64,000 nucleotides of DNA, from NCBI GenBank assembly GCA_964370295.1, contig CAYJIR010000001.1, forward strand, positions 1 to 64,000, read 5' to 3'. Each line of letters starts with the position of its first letter. Positions within the stretch are counted from its first letter, which is position 1. The stretch is from JAAYCI01 sp964370295. Lineage in GTDB: Bacteria > Bacillota > Clostridia > Oscillospirales > Ruminococcaceae. The notes below the pieces were generated by a model, which did no database searches, had not been told where the DNA came from, and was given only the letters and a program-made list of their open reading frames with translations. Shown in pieces: positions 50,366 through 58,607 of this stretch. The translations under genes and the position numbers were made by a program.

Positions 50366-50395
50366 ATTATATACGAAACCAAACGATGGCTACAA
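50366..50395 (-). promoter_or_regulatory. Promoter of the hydrogenase operon
   Basis: On the minus strand TTGTAG (50390-50395), 18 bp and TATAAT (50366-50371) lie about 70 bp before the first gene. I find no convincing Rex palindrome in the leader. Confidence 0.6.
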
Positions 50396-50539
50396 CTGTT
50401 TTTTTTGAAAACAAAACAATTAAAGAAATAATTAGCTACTATTGCCAAAATTTGTGCAATATTTTGTATGTATATCCGTGGCCTCTTTGATTTTTTTCTT
50501 TTCATACGTGATGTTTTTATGAAAACAAGCGTGTGTCTC

Positions 50540-50569
50540 TTGTACTCTTGCGCTCTTTTATGATATAAT
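50540..50569 (+). promoter_or_regulatory. Promoter of the thrS T-box transcript
   Basis: TTGTAC (50540-50545), 18 bp and an extended TGATATAAT (-10 at 50564-50569) lie just before the T-box leader. Confidence 0.7.
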
Positions 50570-50576
50570 AAAAAAA

Positions 50577-50812
50577 ACAATGAAGCGGACAAGAGCCGCA
50601 AGTTGCCGGCAGAACAGAGAGGAAGACCCTTGGCTGTAAGTCTTCTTGTTGGCCTTGCTTTTGCTTACCACCGCCGAGTGTAGGGGCGAACCCCTGCCGG
50701 GTTTGCCCGTTACAGCAACAACGAGAGCCCCCGTATATGGGTGTGCAAATCGGGTGGAACCGTGGGATATTCTCACCCCGAGCCTGCAAAATGCAGTTGC
50801 TTGGGGTGTTTT
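50577..50812 (+). ncRNA. T-box leader of thrS
   Basis: The conserved T-box GGGTGGAACCGTGG lies at 50752-50765. A terminator stem CACCCCGAGC/GCTTGGGGTG with T-run follows at 50774-50813. Stem I shows the AG bulge (AGAGAGG) and a GAAGAC/GTCTTC hairpin with the TTGGCTG distal loop at 50617-50646. ACC at 50667-50669, followed by A, fits a threonine specifier codon. Uncharged tRNA-Thr would favour antitermination. Confidence 0.9.
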
Positions 50813-50838
50813 TTTATTTTAAAGGAGGCATTTAATAG

Positions 50839-52740
50839 ATGAATATTCGATTAAAAGACGGCAGTGTGCGCGAAGTGGCCGATGGGGCCAGTGTGTATGA
50901 CATCGCCAAAGAATTGGGGCCTAAATTGGCCAAGGCAGCCTGTGCAGGGAAAGTAAACGGAGAGGATGCCGATTTGCGCGATAGCGTACCAGAGAATGCC
51001 GAGTTGGCAGTATGTACTTTTGAAGATGCCGAGGGTAAACACGCTTTTTGGCACACGGGTAGCCATGTGTTGGCTCAGGCCGTTTTGCGCTTGTTTCCCG
51101 ATGCAAAATTTGCCATTGGCCCAGCCATAGCAAATGGTTTTTACTATGATTTTGAAGTTTCGCCGGCTTTTACAAGCGAAGATTTGCAGGCCATAGAGGC
51201 CGAAATGAACAAAATTGTGAAAGAAGATTTGCTGATAGAACGTGATTACCTAGAAGCAGATGCCGCCATGGAGCTTTTTGCAGACCAGCCTTATAAACAA
51301 GAACTAATTCAAAAACATGCCGGTGCAGGGGAAAAGATAAGTGTTTATAGGCAAGGAGAGTTTGTAGACCTTTGTGCCGGGCCGCATATGAATAGCACGG
51401 GCGCTTTACGTGCCATTAAACTGACCAACACCACCGGGGCCTATTGGCATGGAGATAGCCGCCTGCCTATGTTAAGCCGTATTTACGGCGTTGCCTACCC
51501 CAAAAAAAGCGAGCTAGACGCTCATCTTGTGCGCTTAGAAGAAGCCAAAAAACGCGACCATCGCAAGCTGGGCAAGGACTTGGCTTTGTTTGCCCTTATG
51601 GAAGAGGGGCCGGGGTTCCCGTTTTTCTTGCCAAACGGCATGGTGCTAAAAAACGAGCTTCTGAACTATTGGCGCGATTTGCACGAGCGGTGGAACTATA
51701 AAGAAATTCAAACCCCTATTATCTTAAATCAACAGCTTTGGCTGCGCAGTGGACACTGGGAACATTATAAAAACAACATGTATACCACAGAGGTAGACGG
51801 TGCGGATTATGCCGTGAAACCGATGAACTGCCCGGGCGGCATGCTGGTGTACAAAAATCACCCTCATAGCTATCGTGAACTGCCCTTGCGCATTGCCGAG
51901 CTTGGATTGGTGCACCGTCATGAGATGAGTGGCGCCTTGCATGGCCTGATGCGTGTGCGTAGTTTTACGCAAGATGACGCCCATATTTACATGACGCCCG
52001 ACCAGGCCCAGGAGGAAATTGTGGGTGTTATCCGTGTGATAGACGAAATCTACTCGCTGTTTGGATTTGAATATAACATTGAGCTTTCCACCATGCCGGA
52101 AGACCATATGGGCTCTGAGGAAGATTGGGTGCGTGCCACGGGGTATCTTTCGGGTGCCATGGAATCTATTGGTCGCAACTATACCGTCAACGAGGGTGAT
52201 GGCGCCTTCTATGGCCCTAAATTGGATTTTCATCTTGTGGATGCCATTGGGCGCACTTGGCAATGTGGCACCATCCAGCTAGACATGCAAATGCCGGAAC
52301 GGTTCGAGCTGGAATATACAGGCGAAGATGGCCAAAAACACCGCCCCGTCATGATACACCGTGCGGCCCTTGGCTCTATTGAACGTTTTATTGGCATATT
52401 AATAGAGCATTTTGCGGGCGCCTTTCCCACATGGCTAGCCCCGGTGCAAGTGATGTTGGTGCCCATCAGCGAAAACCACCACGAATATGCCTTGCGCGTG
52501 AAACAGGCTTTGGCGGAAAAAGGTGTGCGGGTGGAAGCCGATTTGCGTAACGAAAAAATGAACTATAAAATTCGGGAAGCGCAGCTTAAGAAGATCCCTT
52601 ATATGCCGGTTTTGGGAGATAAAGAAATGCAAGAGGGCACTTTGGCCGTGCGTGCACGCAAAGAGGGACGAGGTGGCACGATGCCACTGGAAACATTTGT
52701 GGCGCAAATATGCGAGGAAATCAATACCCGTAGCCTTTAG
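50839..52740 (+). CDS. thrS: Threonyl-tRNA synthetase
   Basis: This 633-residue class II synthetase has a TGS domain (1-62), an editing-type second domain (about 65-225, with HTGSHVLAQAV and CAGPHMNSTG), and the catalytic core with MNCPGGMLVYK near residue 330, motif 2 HRHEMSGALHGLMRVRSFTQDDAHIY near 360 and motif 3 IHRAALGSIERFIGIL near 510. An anticodon-binding domain (about 530-630) closes it. AAAGGAGG precedes the ATG. A T-box controls transcription. A normal full-length enzyme. Confidence 0.97.
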   Translation: MNIRLKDGSVREVADGASVYDIAKELGPKLAKAACAGKVNGEDADLRDSVPENAELAVCTFEDAEGKHAFWHTGSHVLAQAVLRLFPDAKFAIGPAIANGFYYDFEVSPAFTSEDLQAIEAEMNKIVKEDLLIERDYLEADAAMELFADQPYKQELIQKHAGAGEKISVYRQGEFVDLCAGPHMNSTGALRAIKLTNTTGAYWHGDSRLPMLSRIYGVAYPKKSELDAHLVRLEEAKKRDHRKLGKDLALFALMEEGPGFPFFLPNGMVLKNELLNYWRDLHERWNYKEIQTPIILNQQLWLRSGHWEHYKNNMYTTEVDGADYAVKPMNCPGGMLVYKNHPHSYRELPLRIAELGLVHRHEMSGALHGLMRVRSFTQDDAHIYMTPDQAQEEIVGVIRVIDEIYSLFGFEYNIELSTMPEDHMGSEEDWVRATGYLSGAMESIGRNYTVNEGDGAFYGPKLDFHLVDAIGRTWQCGTIQLDMQMPERFELEYTGEDGQKHRPVMIHRAALGSIERFIGILIEHFAGAFPTWLAPVQVMLVPISENHHEYALRVKQALAEKGVRVEADLRNEKMNYKIREAQLKKIPYMPVLGDKEMQEGTLAVRARKEGRGGTMPLETFVAQICEEINTRSL

Positions 52741-52866
52741 CGGCCACTAAAAATCTGTGATAACAAATTACGCCAAAACTCTGCTCTGTTTTGCGGTTAT
52801 ACTACAAGGTAGTGTAGCCGCAAACAGAATGCAAACCAAAGCGTGCTTTTTAATCGGAGGTTTTTC

Positions 52867-53580
52867 ATGGAAAAAAAGATCAAAATCATAGAACACGGTC
52901 CCTATGTGGTAAGTGGTGGTGTGCCAATGCAGGAGGCAACCATTCAAACAAACGAACAAAACCATAGCGAATCGTGGCAACAAGGCCATCGCTATGAAAC
53001 TACAGAAAAGCCCTATTCTCTATGTCGTTGTGGACATTCTCAAAATAAACCTTACTGTGATGGTGCCCACACAAAAAATTCTTTTGACGGGGCAGAAAAC
53101 AAGGAGTTAAAGCCATATGCGCAGCGATGTAAAGTGTATGAAGGCGCACGCCTAAACTTGCTTGACGATGTTTCCTTGTGCTGTTCGGTGCGCTTTTGCG
53201 ATAGAGGAATCGGTGCTTGGACAGCGGCCATTGAATCGTACACAGAGGAAAAATTGCAGCTTGCTATTTTAGAGTGTGCCCAATGTGCTTCGGGCCGTCT
53301 TACCGTGGTAGACAAACGAACAGGCGAAATCCTTGAGCCAAAGCTAGAAAAAGAGATCAGCCCCATACAAGATAGCCCGGCTGATTGTCTTGGTCCCCTT
53401 TGGGTAAAAGGTGGCATTACTTTGGAAGGGGCAGATGGCACCGTATACGAAACGCGAAACCGTATGACATTGTGCCGCTGTGGCGAATCGATTAACATGC
53501 CATTTTGTGATATTTCCCATCGACACTGCCGCCACATGCAAGGGATTCAAGAGCAAACCCTTACTAATGAACAAGAATAA
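52867..53580 (+). CDS. CDGSH iron-sulfur domain protein, two-domain type
   Basis: This is a 237-residue protein with two CDGSH-type Fe-S motifs. The first, CRCGHSQNKPYCDGAH near residue 57, is complete. The second, CRCGESINMPFCDISH near 208, has Ile where the glycine of CDG is expected but keeps all three Cys and the His. Between them a Cys-rich domain (DDVSLCCSVRFCDRGIGAW, ECAQCASGRL) and the GPLWVKGGI segment match the larger bacterial CDGSH proteins. Its role is unknown, probably redox or cluster transfer. CGGAGG precedes the ATG at 52867. A single gene. Confidence 0.88.
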   Translation: MEKKIKIIEHGPYVVSGGVPMQEATIQTNEQNHSESWQQGHRYETTEKPYSLCRCGHSQNKPYCDGAHTKNSFDGAENKELKPYAQRCKVYEGARLNLLDDVSLCCSVRFCDRGIGAWTAAIESYTEEKLQLAILECAQCASGRLTVVDKRTGEILEPKLEKEISPIQDSPADCLGPLWVKGGITLEGADGTVYETRNRMTLCRCGESINMPFCDISHRHCRHMQGIQEQTLTNEQE

Positions 53581-53887
53581 CAGCGAGGCACAAAACCGAG
53601 GTTTGTAAGCGGTTTGTGCCTGTATCAGAGCCGCTAGAGATAGGGATTGGTCTATCGGGGAAAAAGATTCTTAGTGCAATGAGAATTTGTTTTCGGTTAT
53701 GGATACGTCCGGCCCACTTGAGGCCCAGGTTCTAAATGATTGGATAGGGTGTTTTAAGCAAGGCTACATCGCCGGGGAAGATAGTTTTCCCCGCTCAGAT
53801 TCCTTGCGGCCCTTGTATTTTTTGTGTTCAGCTTTTTTGGATGAAACGGCACCCCGAAAGTTAGTCAAAACTTTTGGGGTGCCGTTT
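53581..53887. other. Intergenic region with several hairpins, incl. a strong terminator at 53844-53887
   Basis: AGGCACAA-ACCG / CGGT-TGTGCCT (53586-53621) could end the CDGSH gene, though no T-run follows. GGGGAA/TTTTCCCC lies near 53776-53794. AAACGGCACCCC with GGGGTGCCGTTT (53844-53887) is a long terminator-like stem with nothing annotated to end. A 73-codon frame across it has no ribosome site and I do not call it. A small RNA is possible. Confidence 0.45.
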
Positions 53888-53892
53888 AGTAG

Positions 53893-54086
53893 GCAGGTTT
53901 TTATTTAGCCCCATCACAAAATGCGGTGGCCATAAAAGTGCCAAAAACAGCATTTTTATAGGGCACATCTTGATGCTTTCCACTGTGTTTTTGCCCCTAA
54001 AATGAAAAACCTTGCACTTTCCCAAACAAAAAATTACATATTTATAATATGTATATGTCTTTTCTTGTTTGTTCTGTGGGCATTAA
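53893..54086 (+). repeat. Dispersed hairpin-chain repeat, copy C (internal deletion)
   Basis: The copy carries CATCACAAAATGCGGTGG, CCATAAAAGTGC/GCATTTTTATAGG, the GTTTTTGCC arm and the right family end TTCTGTGGGCATTA. About 40 bp are deleted: after AAATGAAAA it jumps into ACCTTGCAC, losing one arm of each of two hairpins. The left end is blurred and shows TTTAGTAGGCAGG near 53885-53897. Confidence 0.75.
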
Positions 54087-54352
54087 CTAGGGGCCGGTAG
54101 AGAGGGGTGTGGGCCGATGGTTGAATAGCGATTTTTTTATACAATACAAAAACAAGGCTTTTCTGTTTTCGTGGGTAAAAACTGATATGTGTAAGACAGT
54201 GTGTGGTAAAAGAGAGGCGCAAAAGATCCTGTCTTGTGTTTCTATGTTGTACATAGTATGATAGAAAAATAAGAATGGTTGTAGATAAGTGATTGGAAGA
54301 ACCGAGTTTAAAAGATCGTTATTAAATAACTGTTTTTGATGGAGGTGGTGGC
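54087..54352 (+). promoter_or_regulatory. malQ-like gene upstream region with candidate promoter at 54234-54262
   Basis: TTGTGT (54234-54239), 17 bp and TATGAT (54257-54262) lie 90 bp before the GTG start. I see nothing else in this stretch. Confidence 0.45.
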
Positions 54353-55798
54353 GTGAGATGCAGTGGCGTATTGTTGCCCATTTCTTTTTTGCCCTCGGCG
54401 CAGGGCAGGGGTAGTTTGGGGCCTAAGGCATACGAATTTATCGATTTTCTTTCGGATGCTGGGCAAAGCCTGTGGCAAATTAGTGCTATGAGCGCGGAAC
54501 AGACTCATTACAAACGTAAGGCCTCGGTATTTGCCGGAAGTTTAGATTGGATAGACGTGGGCTTTTTGGGTGAAGAGGGGCTTTTAACCCCAGAGGAAGT
54601 AGAAGAGGCCTGCTCGTTATTGCGTCCGTTTTCGAGAAAATATCACCTTAAAACACTTTTAAAAGCTACGGCTAGGCAAAATAAACTGGCGCCGGATTAT
54701 GTGCGTTTTAAAGAAGATAATAAGGTTTGGCTTTATGATTATGCTCTCTTTATGGCCATACGAGAAGCACAAGGGGGGAAAGTCTTGAGCGAATGGCCCA
54801 AGGCTTTACAGGCCCGAAATTCATATGCACTAAAAACGGCACAGGCACGTCTTGGCCCACGTATAGAATTTTGGAGTTGTGCCCAGTTCCTTTTTTATAC
54901 CCAGTGGCAGGCCCTAAAAAAATATGCAGAAGCAAAGGGTGTTTACCTAGTTGCAGACATGCCTTTCTTTGTGGCGGCGGACTCAGTAGAGGCCTGGACA
55001 CACCCTGAACTGTTTCGACAAAACATAGAAAATGATGAAGTTTTGCTGTACAACTGGCCCCAGCATAAGCGCACGCGTTTTGATTGGTGGTTAAAACGTT
55101 TTGAATTGGCGTCACAACGGGTTTCCATCATTCGAATGCACCATTTCAGTGCCTTTGCCGGCGCCTACATAACAGAGGGGCAAGATACGGAGGCTTTGGT
55201 TTGGAAGGCAGGCCCCGGCAGTGATTTGGTGCGTGCCCTGCACCGCTCTTTGCCCGAGTTAAAGTTGATCACGGAAGACGGGATATCTTTACACGAGGAC
55301 GCCTCGGCGCTCTTGGCCTACAGTGGATATCCCGGTGCAAAATACATGATGCAAGCGTTTTCTTCGCCAAAAGAGAAAGAAAGTTTGCCACACCACTATT
55401 GTAGGCATATGGTTTTATACACAAGCTTTTCCGAGGCAGAGTCTTTGGCGCGTTGGAAACAAAGTGCAAAGGATGGAGAAACCCTATTTGCACGGCGGTA
55501 TTTTGATGTAGCCGAGGATGAGGCATTGCGTTCTGCCGTGTTGCGTGCCGTGCAAGCCAGTGTGGCCGATACGGTTATCGTTTCACTATGGGATTGGTTT
55601 TCTGCTGAAAATACGCCGGAGACCGGTTTGGGTTTTACGGTGGATAAAGATAAATTAAACCATTGGCTTTGTGCCGAAATGCGTGAAATGAGCACGCTAT
55701 ACGAGCGTATAGCGCCCAAAGAGAGACCACAGAAAAATAAAAAGCGCAAAAGCATTGTATCTTTTATTCAAAAAGGGAGCGGCAAAGAAGATGGATAA
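54353..55798 (+). CDS. GH77 (4-alpha-glucanotransferase-like) protein lacking catalytic residues
   Basis: This 481-residue homologue of MalQ starts with the family block RCSGVLLPISFLPSAQGRGSLG and FIDFLSDAGQSLWQ. Later it keeps VWKAGPGSDLVRALH, LITEDG with the acid/base Glu, and LPHHYCRH. The nucleophile segment, normally RIDHFRGF, reads RMHHFSAF, so the Asp is His263. The second key segment, normally YTGTHDND, reads YTSFSEAE (residues 356-363), so HDN is gone. The loop after QILPLGP is also changed. It is probably a carbohydrate-binding or regulatory pseudoenzyme. GTG start with GGAGGTGG upstream; the 3' end overlaps nnrE by 8 bp. Confidence 0.82.
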   Translation: MRCSGVLLPISFLPSAQGRGSLGPKAYEFIDFLSDAGQSLWQISAMSAEQTHYKRKASVFAGSLDWIDVGFLGEEGLLTPEEVEEACSLLRPFSRKYHLKTLLKATARQNKLAPDYVRFKEDNKVWLYDYALFMAIREAQGGKVLSEWPKALQARNSYALKTAQARLGPRIEFWSCAQFLFYTQWQALKKYAEAKGVYLVADMPFFVAADSVEAWTHPELFRQNIENDEVLLYNWPQHKRTRFDWWLKRFELASQRVSIIRMHHFSAFAGAYITEGQDTEALVWKAGPGSDLVRALHRSLPELKLITEDGISLHEDASALLAYSGYPGAKYMMQAFSSPKEKESLPHHYCRHMVLYTSFSEAESLARWKQSAKDGETLFARRYFDVAEDEALRSAVLRAVQASVADTVIVSLWDWFSAENTPETGLGFTVDKDKLNHWLCAEMREMSTLYERIAPKERPQKNKKRKSIVSFIQKGSGKEDG

Positions 55799-56420
55799 AA
55801 AATGCCTACCCATTTTAACACGAGCCGAAACAAAAGAGGCCGAAGCAAAAGCAAACGCCGCCGGCCTGAGCTACGAAATGCAAATGGAAAACGCAGGCCG
55901 CGCAGCGGCAGAGACGATAGAAGACATTGCAAAGCCCCATGGCAAGATATTGCTTTTATGTGGCAGTGGCAACAATGCCGGTGATGCCTTTGTATTAGCG
56001 AGGATAATGGCCGCAAAAGGGGTAGAGCTTTCGTTTTTGGCATTGGGGCAAGATATGAGAAAGAAGTATTCGCCGCTGGCGGCACTGAATTTGGCAAGGC
56101 TACCTCAAAATGTGCGGCAGGTGGATATTGACACAGCCCCTTGGCAGGCCGATGTTATTGTTGATGCTGTGTATGGAACAGGTTTTCATGGTGCTTTGCC
56201 CATGCCTGTGCGCAGGGTTTTTCGCAAAGCGGCCGCGATGCGCGGCTTGCGGGTGGCACTGGACGTGCCAAGTGGCCTAGATTGCGACAGTGCACAGTAC
56301 AGTGAAGATTGTTTTTGCGCTTCGCATACCCTTTGCTTTGGCGCCTACAAGCCGGCTTTGTTGCAAGAGTCTGCGAAACAGTTTGTAGGTCAAGTTCACG
56401 GTTTGGATATCGGCTGGTAG
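55791..56420 (+). CDS. nnrE: NAD(P)H-hydrate epimerase, YjeF N-terminal domain only
   Basis: This 209-residue protein is the YjeF_N domain alone. It shows LTRAETKEAEAKANAAGLSYEMQMENAGRAAAE, the ligand loop LLCGSGNNAGDAFVLARIMAAKG near residue 55, VDAVYGTGFHGALP near 122 and VALDVPSGLDCDSA near 158. It would interconvert R- and S-forms of hydrated NAD(P)H for repair. The ADP-dependent dehydratase domain often fused to it is absent and not encoded nearby. It starts inside the GH77 gene. Its 3' end overlaps the convergent crtO-like gene by 25 bp. Confidence 0.9.
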   Translation: MDKKCLPILTRAETKEAEAKANAAGLSYEMQMENAGRAAAETIEDIAKPHGKILLLCGSGNNAGDAFVLARIMAAKGVELSFLALGQDMRKKYSPLAALNLARLPQNVRQVDIDTAPWQADVIVDAVYGTGFHGALPMPVRRVFRKAAAMRGLRVALDVPSGLDCDSAQYSEDCFCASHTLCFGAYKPALLQESAKQFVGQVHGLDIGW

Positions 56421-57007
56421 GCTAGCACAGTGCCTTCTTGCGGAAGGGATAAAGGGTGTTCGCTTGGCAAATGCACCGGAAAAACAGGGGTGCCGGGCAA
56501 TGATGGTTTTGGCATGGACGATGCTTTGCGTTGTTGTTTGGCCAATAGGCCTTGAATTCTGGGGCGGTTGTAGCGTTGGGCTATGATGCAAGGGAAATTA
56601 ACAAGCACGGCATAGGCAAACATAAGCGGCAAAACAATGGGAGGCGCAAATAGGCCAAACACCCAAAAAAAGGGGATGGCCAGCCAGTGTGTTAATTCTG
56701 CTTTGCGAGATTCTACTAAAAATTTTTCCAAATTGTTTGTAGAAAAATCAGTCAAGTGCCGTTTTTTATAGCCACCAATCGCGGAGGCACCGTCTGGCAA
56801 AAGGTGCTTCCAATGACGTATAAAAAACCACTTTTGGTAGAATTTTCCCTGTTTTTCAAATTTTCGTGTTCGATATAAAAAATGGCGCTCCTGAAAAAAG
56901 CGATCGGGCAGATGTGTGCTGATGAAAGCGGCGCCGGTTTGAAAGATACCCCACAGAACAAAGAACAAAAACAGTGTTAACGGGGTGGGCAAATAAAATA
57001 GTTGCAT
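56396..57007 (-). CDS. CrtO-like acyltransferase (glycosyl-diaponeurosporenoate acyltransferase family)
   Basis: This 203-residue membrane-associated protein has three or four hydrophobic segments. The conserved core is WFFIRHWKHLLPDGASAIGGYKKRHL near residue 70-95, followed by FLVESRKAELTHW and NFPCIIAQRYNRPRIQ. This is the pattern of CrtO, which acylates the sugar of staphyloxanthin in Staphylococcus. The tail after 165 is Pro-rich. AAAGGAAAT precedes the ATG at 57007. It lies one base after the CrtQ-like gene, so the two form a unit. No carotenoid synthesis gene is in the window, so the substrate may be another glycolipid. Confidence 0.78.
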   Translation of the reverse strand: MQLFYLPTPLTLFLFFVLWGIFQTGAAFISTHLPDRFFQERHFLYRTRKFEKQGKFYQKWFFIRHWKHLLPDGASAIGGYKKRHLTDFSTNNLEKFLVESRKAELTHWLAIPFFWVFGLFAPPIVLPLMFAYAVLVNFPCIIAQRYNRPRIQGLLAKQQRKASSMPKPSLPGTPVFPVHLPSEHPLSLPQEGTVLAYQPISKP

Positions 57008-57008
57008 A

Positions 57009-58115
57009 TTATATTTCCTTTGTGATGTCTCGACCCTTCCAAAAAACAGGAAGATGAAAGATTTTTTTAAAAGCGGAAAGAAAGAAAATATACATAAATA
57101 CCATGAGCGCAATGGGGTAGAATAAAATAAGCCAAGGGGAAAAGCGCCCGATTTTTAAAGCAAGAGATTGCAGTTGAAAACATAGAACGAAGTAAGAAAG
57201 AAAAACAAAAAGAAAAAAATCGGTTGAAAAAGGGAAAAACAGAAACCCTACAAGGCGTAACGGGGCGCTAAGTAGGGCCGCTATCCAAAAAACAAGAAAA
57301 ACCCATAGCCAAAAGCGTGAGGCGACTGCGCCGCTGGCGAAATTTTTTGTCCAGCCCTCCAGCATGGTGGCGCATCCGTTTGGATACATGCGATAGCGTA
57401 AATCCTGGCCACCTTGGCAACAATAAGGGCGAATGCCCAGCGTCGAAAGGCTTTGGCCCAAGCTGATGTCGTCCAGCACACTGCTTTTGATGGCTTCGTG
57501 CCCGCCGCATTGTCGATATAGTTGTGCGGGCATCAGTATTATGGGCCCAAATAATCCGTCTGTGGGCGGGCCCAGCACGGGTGGTGTTGCCAGGGCGGCG
57601 GCGGCAATGATGTTGAAAAACAAACAGCACTGCTCGTACAAGCGTACACTGAGGTGCCAAGGCTGCACGGAAACAACGGGGCCATGTGTCTGCCAGGTGT
57701 TGTAGAGGCGCAGCAATGCATTTGTGTCTAGGCGGACATCGGCGTCTAAGAATAAAAACAAACTGCCATTAGCGGCCGCCGCGCCCATGTGGCAGGCATA
57801 AGATTTTCCCATCCAAGCTTTTGGTTTTTCACGGATACGCAAAACTTTTGTGCCAGCTGTGGTGGCGACGGCAGCGGTTTCGTCTGTCGAGGCATCGTCC
57901 ACACAAATGATTTCATGGGGGCGTAGGGTTTGCGTTTGTAAACAGCGGAGGAGCCGGGGTAGGTTATGAGCTTCGTTGCGTGCGGGGATGATGACACTGA
58001 TGCGGGGCTTGTTTGGGGATGGTTTTGCACGTAAAGGCAGAAGAAAGCGCAAGCGACAAAATAAAAGTTGGCCGGCTATTATGCCAAGAAAAAAAATAAC
58101 AACAGAAAACAGCAT
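57009..58115 (-). CDS. Family 2 glycosyltransferase, CrtQ-like
   Basis: This 368-residue GT2 enzyme has an N-terminal TM segment, then a GT-A domain: ISVIIPARNEAHNLPRLL near residue 40, ICVDDASTDETAAVA, the metal-binding DxD-like LFLDADVRLD near 123 and the acceptor-site region SSVLDDISLGQSL near 212. Three or four C-terminal TM segments follow (about 265-350). It resembles CrtQ of the staphyloxanthin pathway and similar polyprenyl or lipid glycosylating enzymes. AAAGGAG lies 12 bases before the ATG. It pairs with the CrtO-like gene downstream. The acceptor is unknown. Confidence 0.82.
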   Translation of the reverse strand: MLFSVVIFFLGIIAGQLLFCRLRFLLPLRAKPSPNKPRISVIIPARNEAHNLPRLLRCLQTQTLRPHEIICVDDASTDETAAVATTAGTKVLRIREKPKAWMGKSYACHMGAAAANGSLFLFLDADVRLDTNALLRLYNTWQTHGPVVSVQPWHLSVRLYEQCCLFFNIIAAAALATPPVLGPPTDGLFGPIILMPAQLYRQCGGHEAIKSSVLDDISLGQSLSTLGIRPYCCQGGQDLRYRMYPNGCATMLEGWTKNFASGAVASRFWLWVFLVFWIAALLSAPLRLVGFLFFPFSTDFFLFVFLSYFVLCFQLQSLALKIGRFSPWLILFYPIALMVFMYIFFLSAFKKIFHLPVFWKGRDITKEI

Positions 58116-58607
58116 AGGCGAGTAGGTCTCCTTTTATATGTAAGTATAGTAAAAAAAACTGCAAAATGAAGATAAAAATGTCGAAAAAGGTGGCACATGA
58201 TGTAGCCATGGTGAAAACAAAAAGGGAACCCAAAAAAGAATTGAAAAAACACTTGCGGGAAATGGGGAAAAACAGGTATACTAAAAAAGGATACTTGAAC
58301 ATAAAAGGAGGGAAAAACAGGTGGATATCAGCGCTCGAAGTAGCAACAGGGAATGTGACCCTCCGTTTGCTTGCCTTGCTCTAAAGCCGTTTCGGCCTGT
58401 TTTTCGGGCGAAAGGGCCTAAATGGCACAAGTTGCCGATTTTGTGGGGTTCTTAATATGAGAGAAATCTCTATTATCAAATAGGTAGAGGTCGTTTGCCG
58501 CAAAAGTGGTGAAGTTCCGGTTTATACGCACGAGCGCGTTGGCAAGAAATTGCCATGCGTTGTTTTGTGCGTTTTTTTTATTGTATAAATGGGAAAGGAG
58601 GGTGCCG
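58116..58607 (+). promoter_or_regulatory. Long structured-looking leader before tandem mgtE
   Basis: About 490 bp lie between crtQ and mgtE without a credible gene. From about 58306 the sequence can pair GGAGGG with CCCTCC (58306-58311 with 58362-58367) around 50 bases. A GCCG/CGGC hairpin near 58386 and GGCA/TTGCC near 58424-58436 follow. A riboswitch would make sense for a magnesium transporter, but I cannot match the M-box consensus by eye. Evidence for structure is weak. Confidence 0.35.

Noticed and set aside
53687..53908. 73-codon frame between the CDGSH gene and repeat copy C
   Set aside because: It reads through a strong terminator stem, has no Shine-Dalgarno sequence and ends inside the repeat.
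58166..58384. 72-codon frame in the mgtE leader
   Set aside because: No ribosome site, Lys-rich composition explained by A-rich DNA, no family resemblance.
58306..58600. M-box magnesium riboswitch before mgtE
   Set aside because: The conserved M-box strings could not be found by eye; only generic stems are visible, so I list it as an undefined leader.
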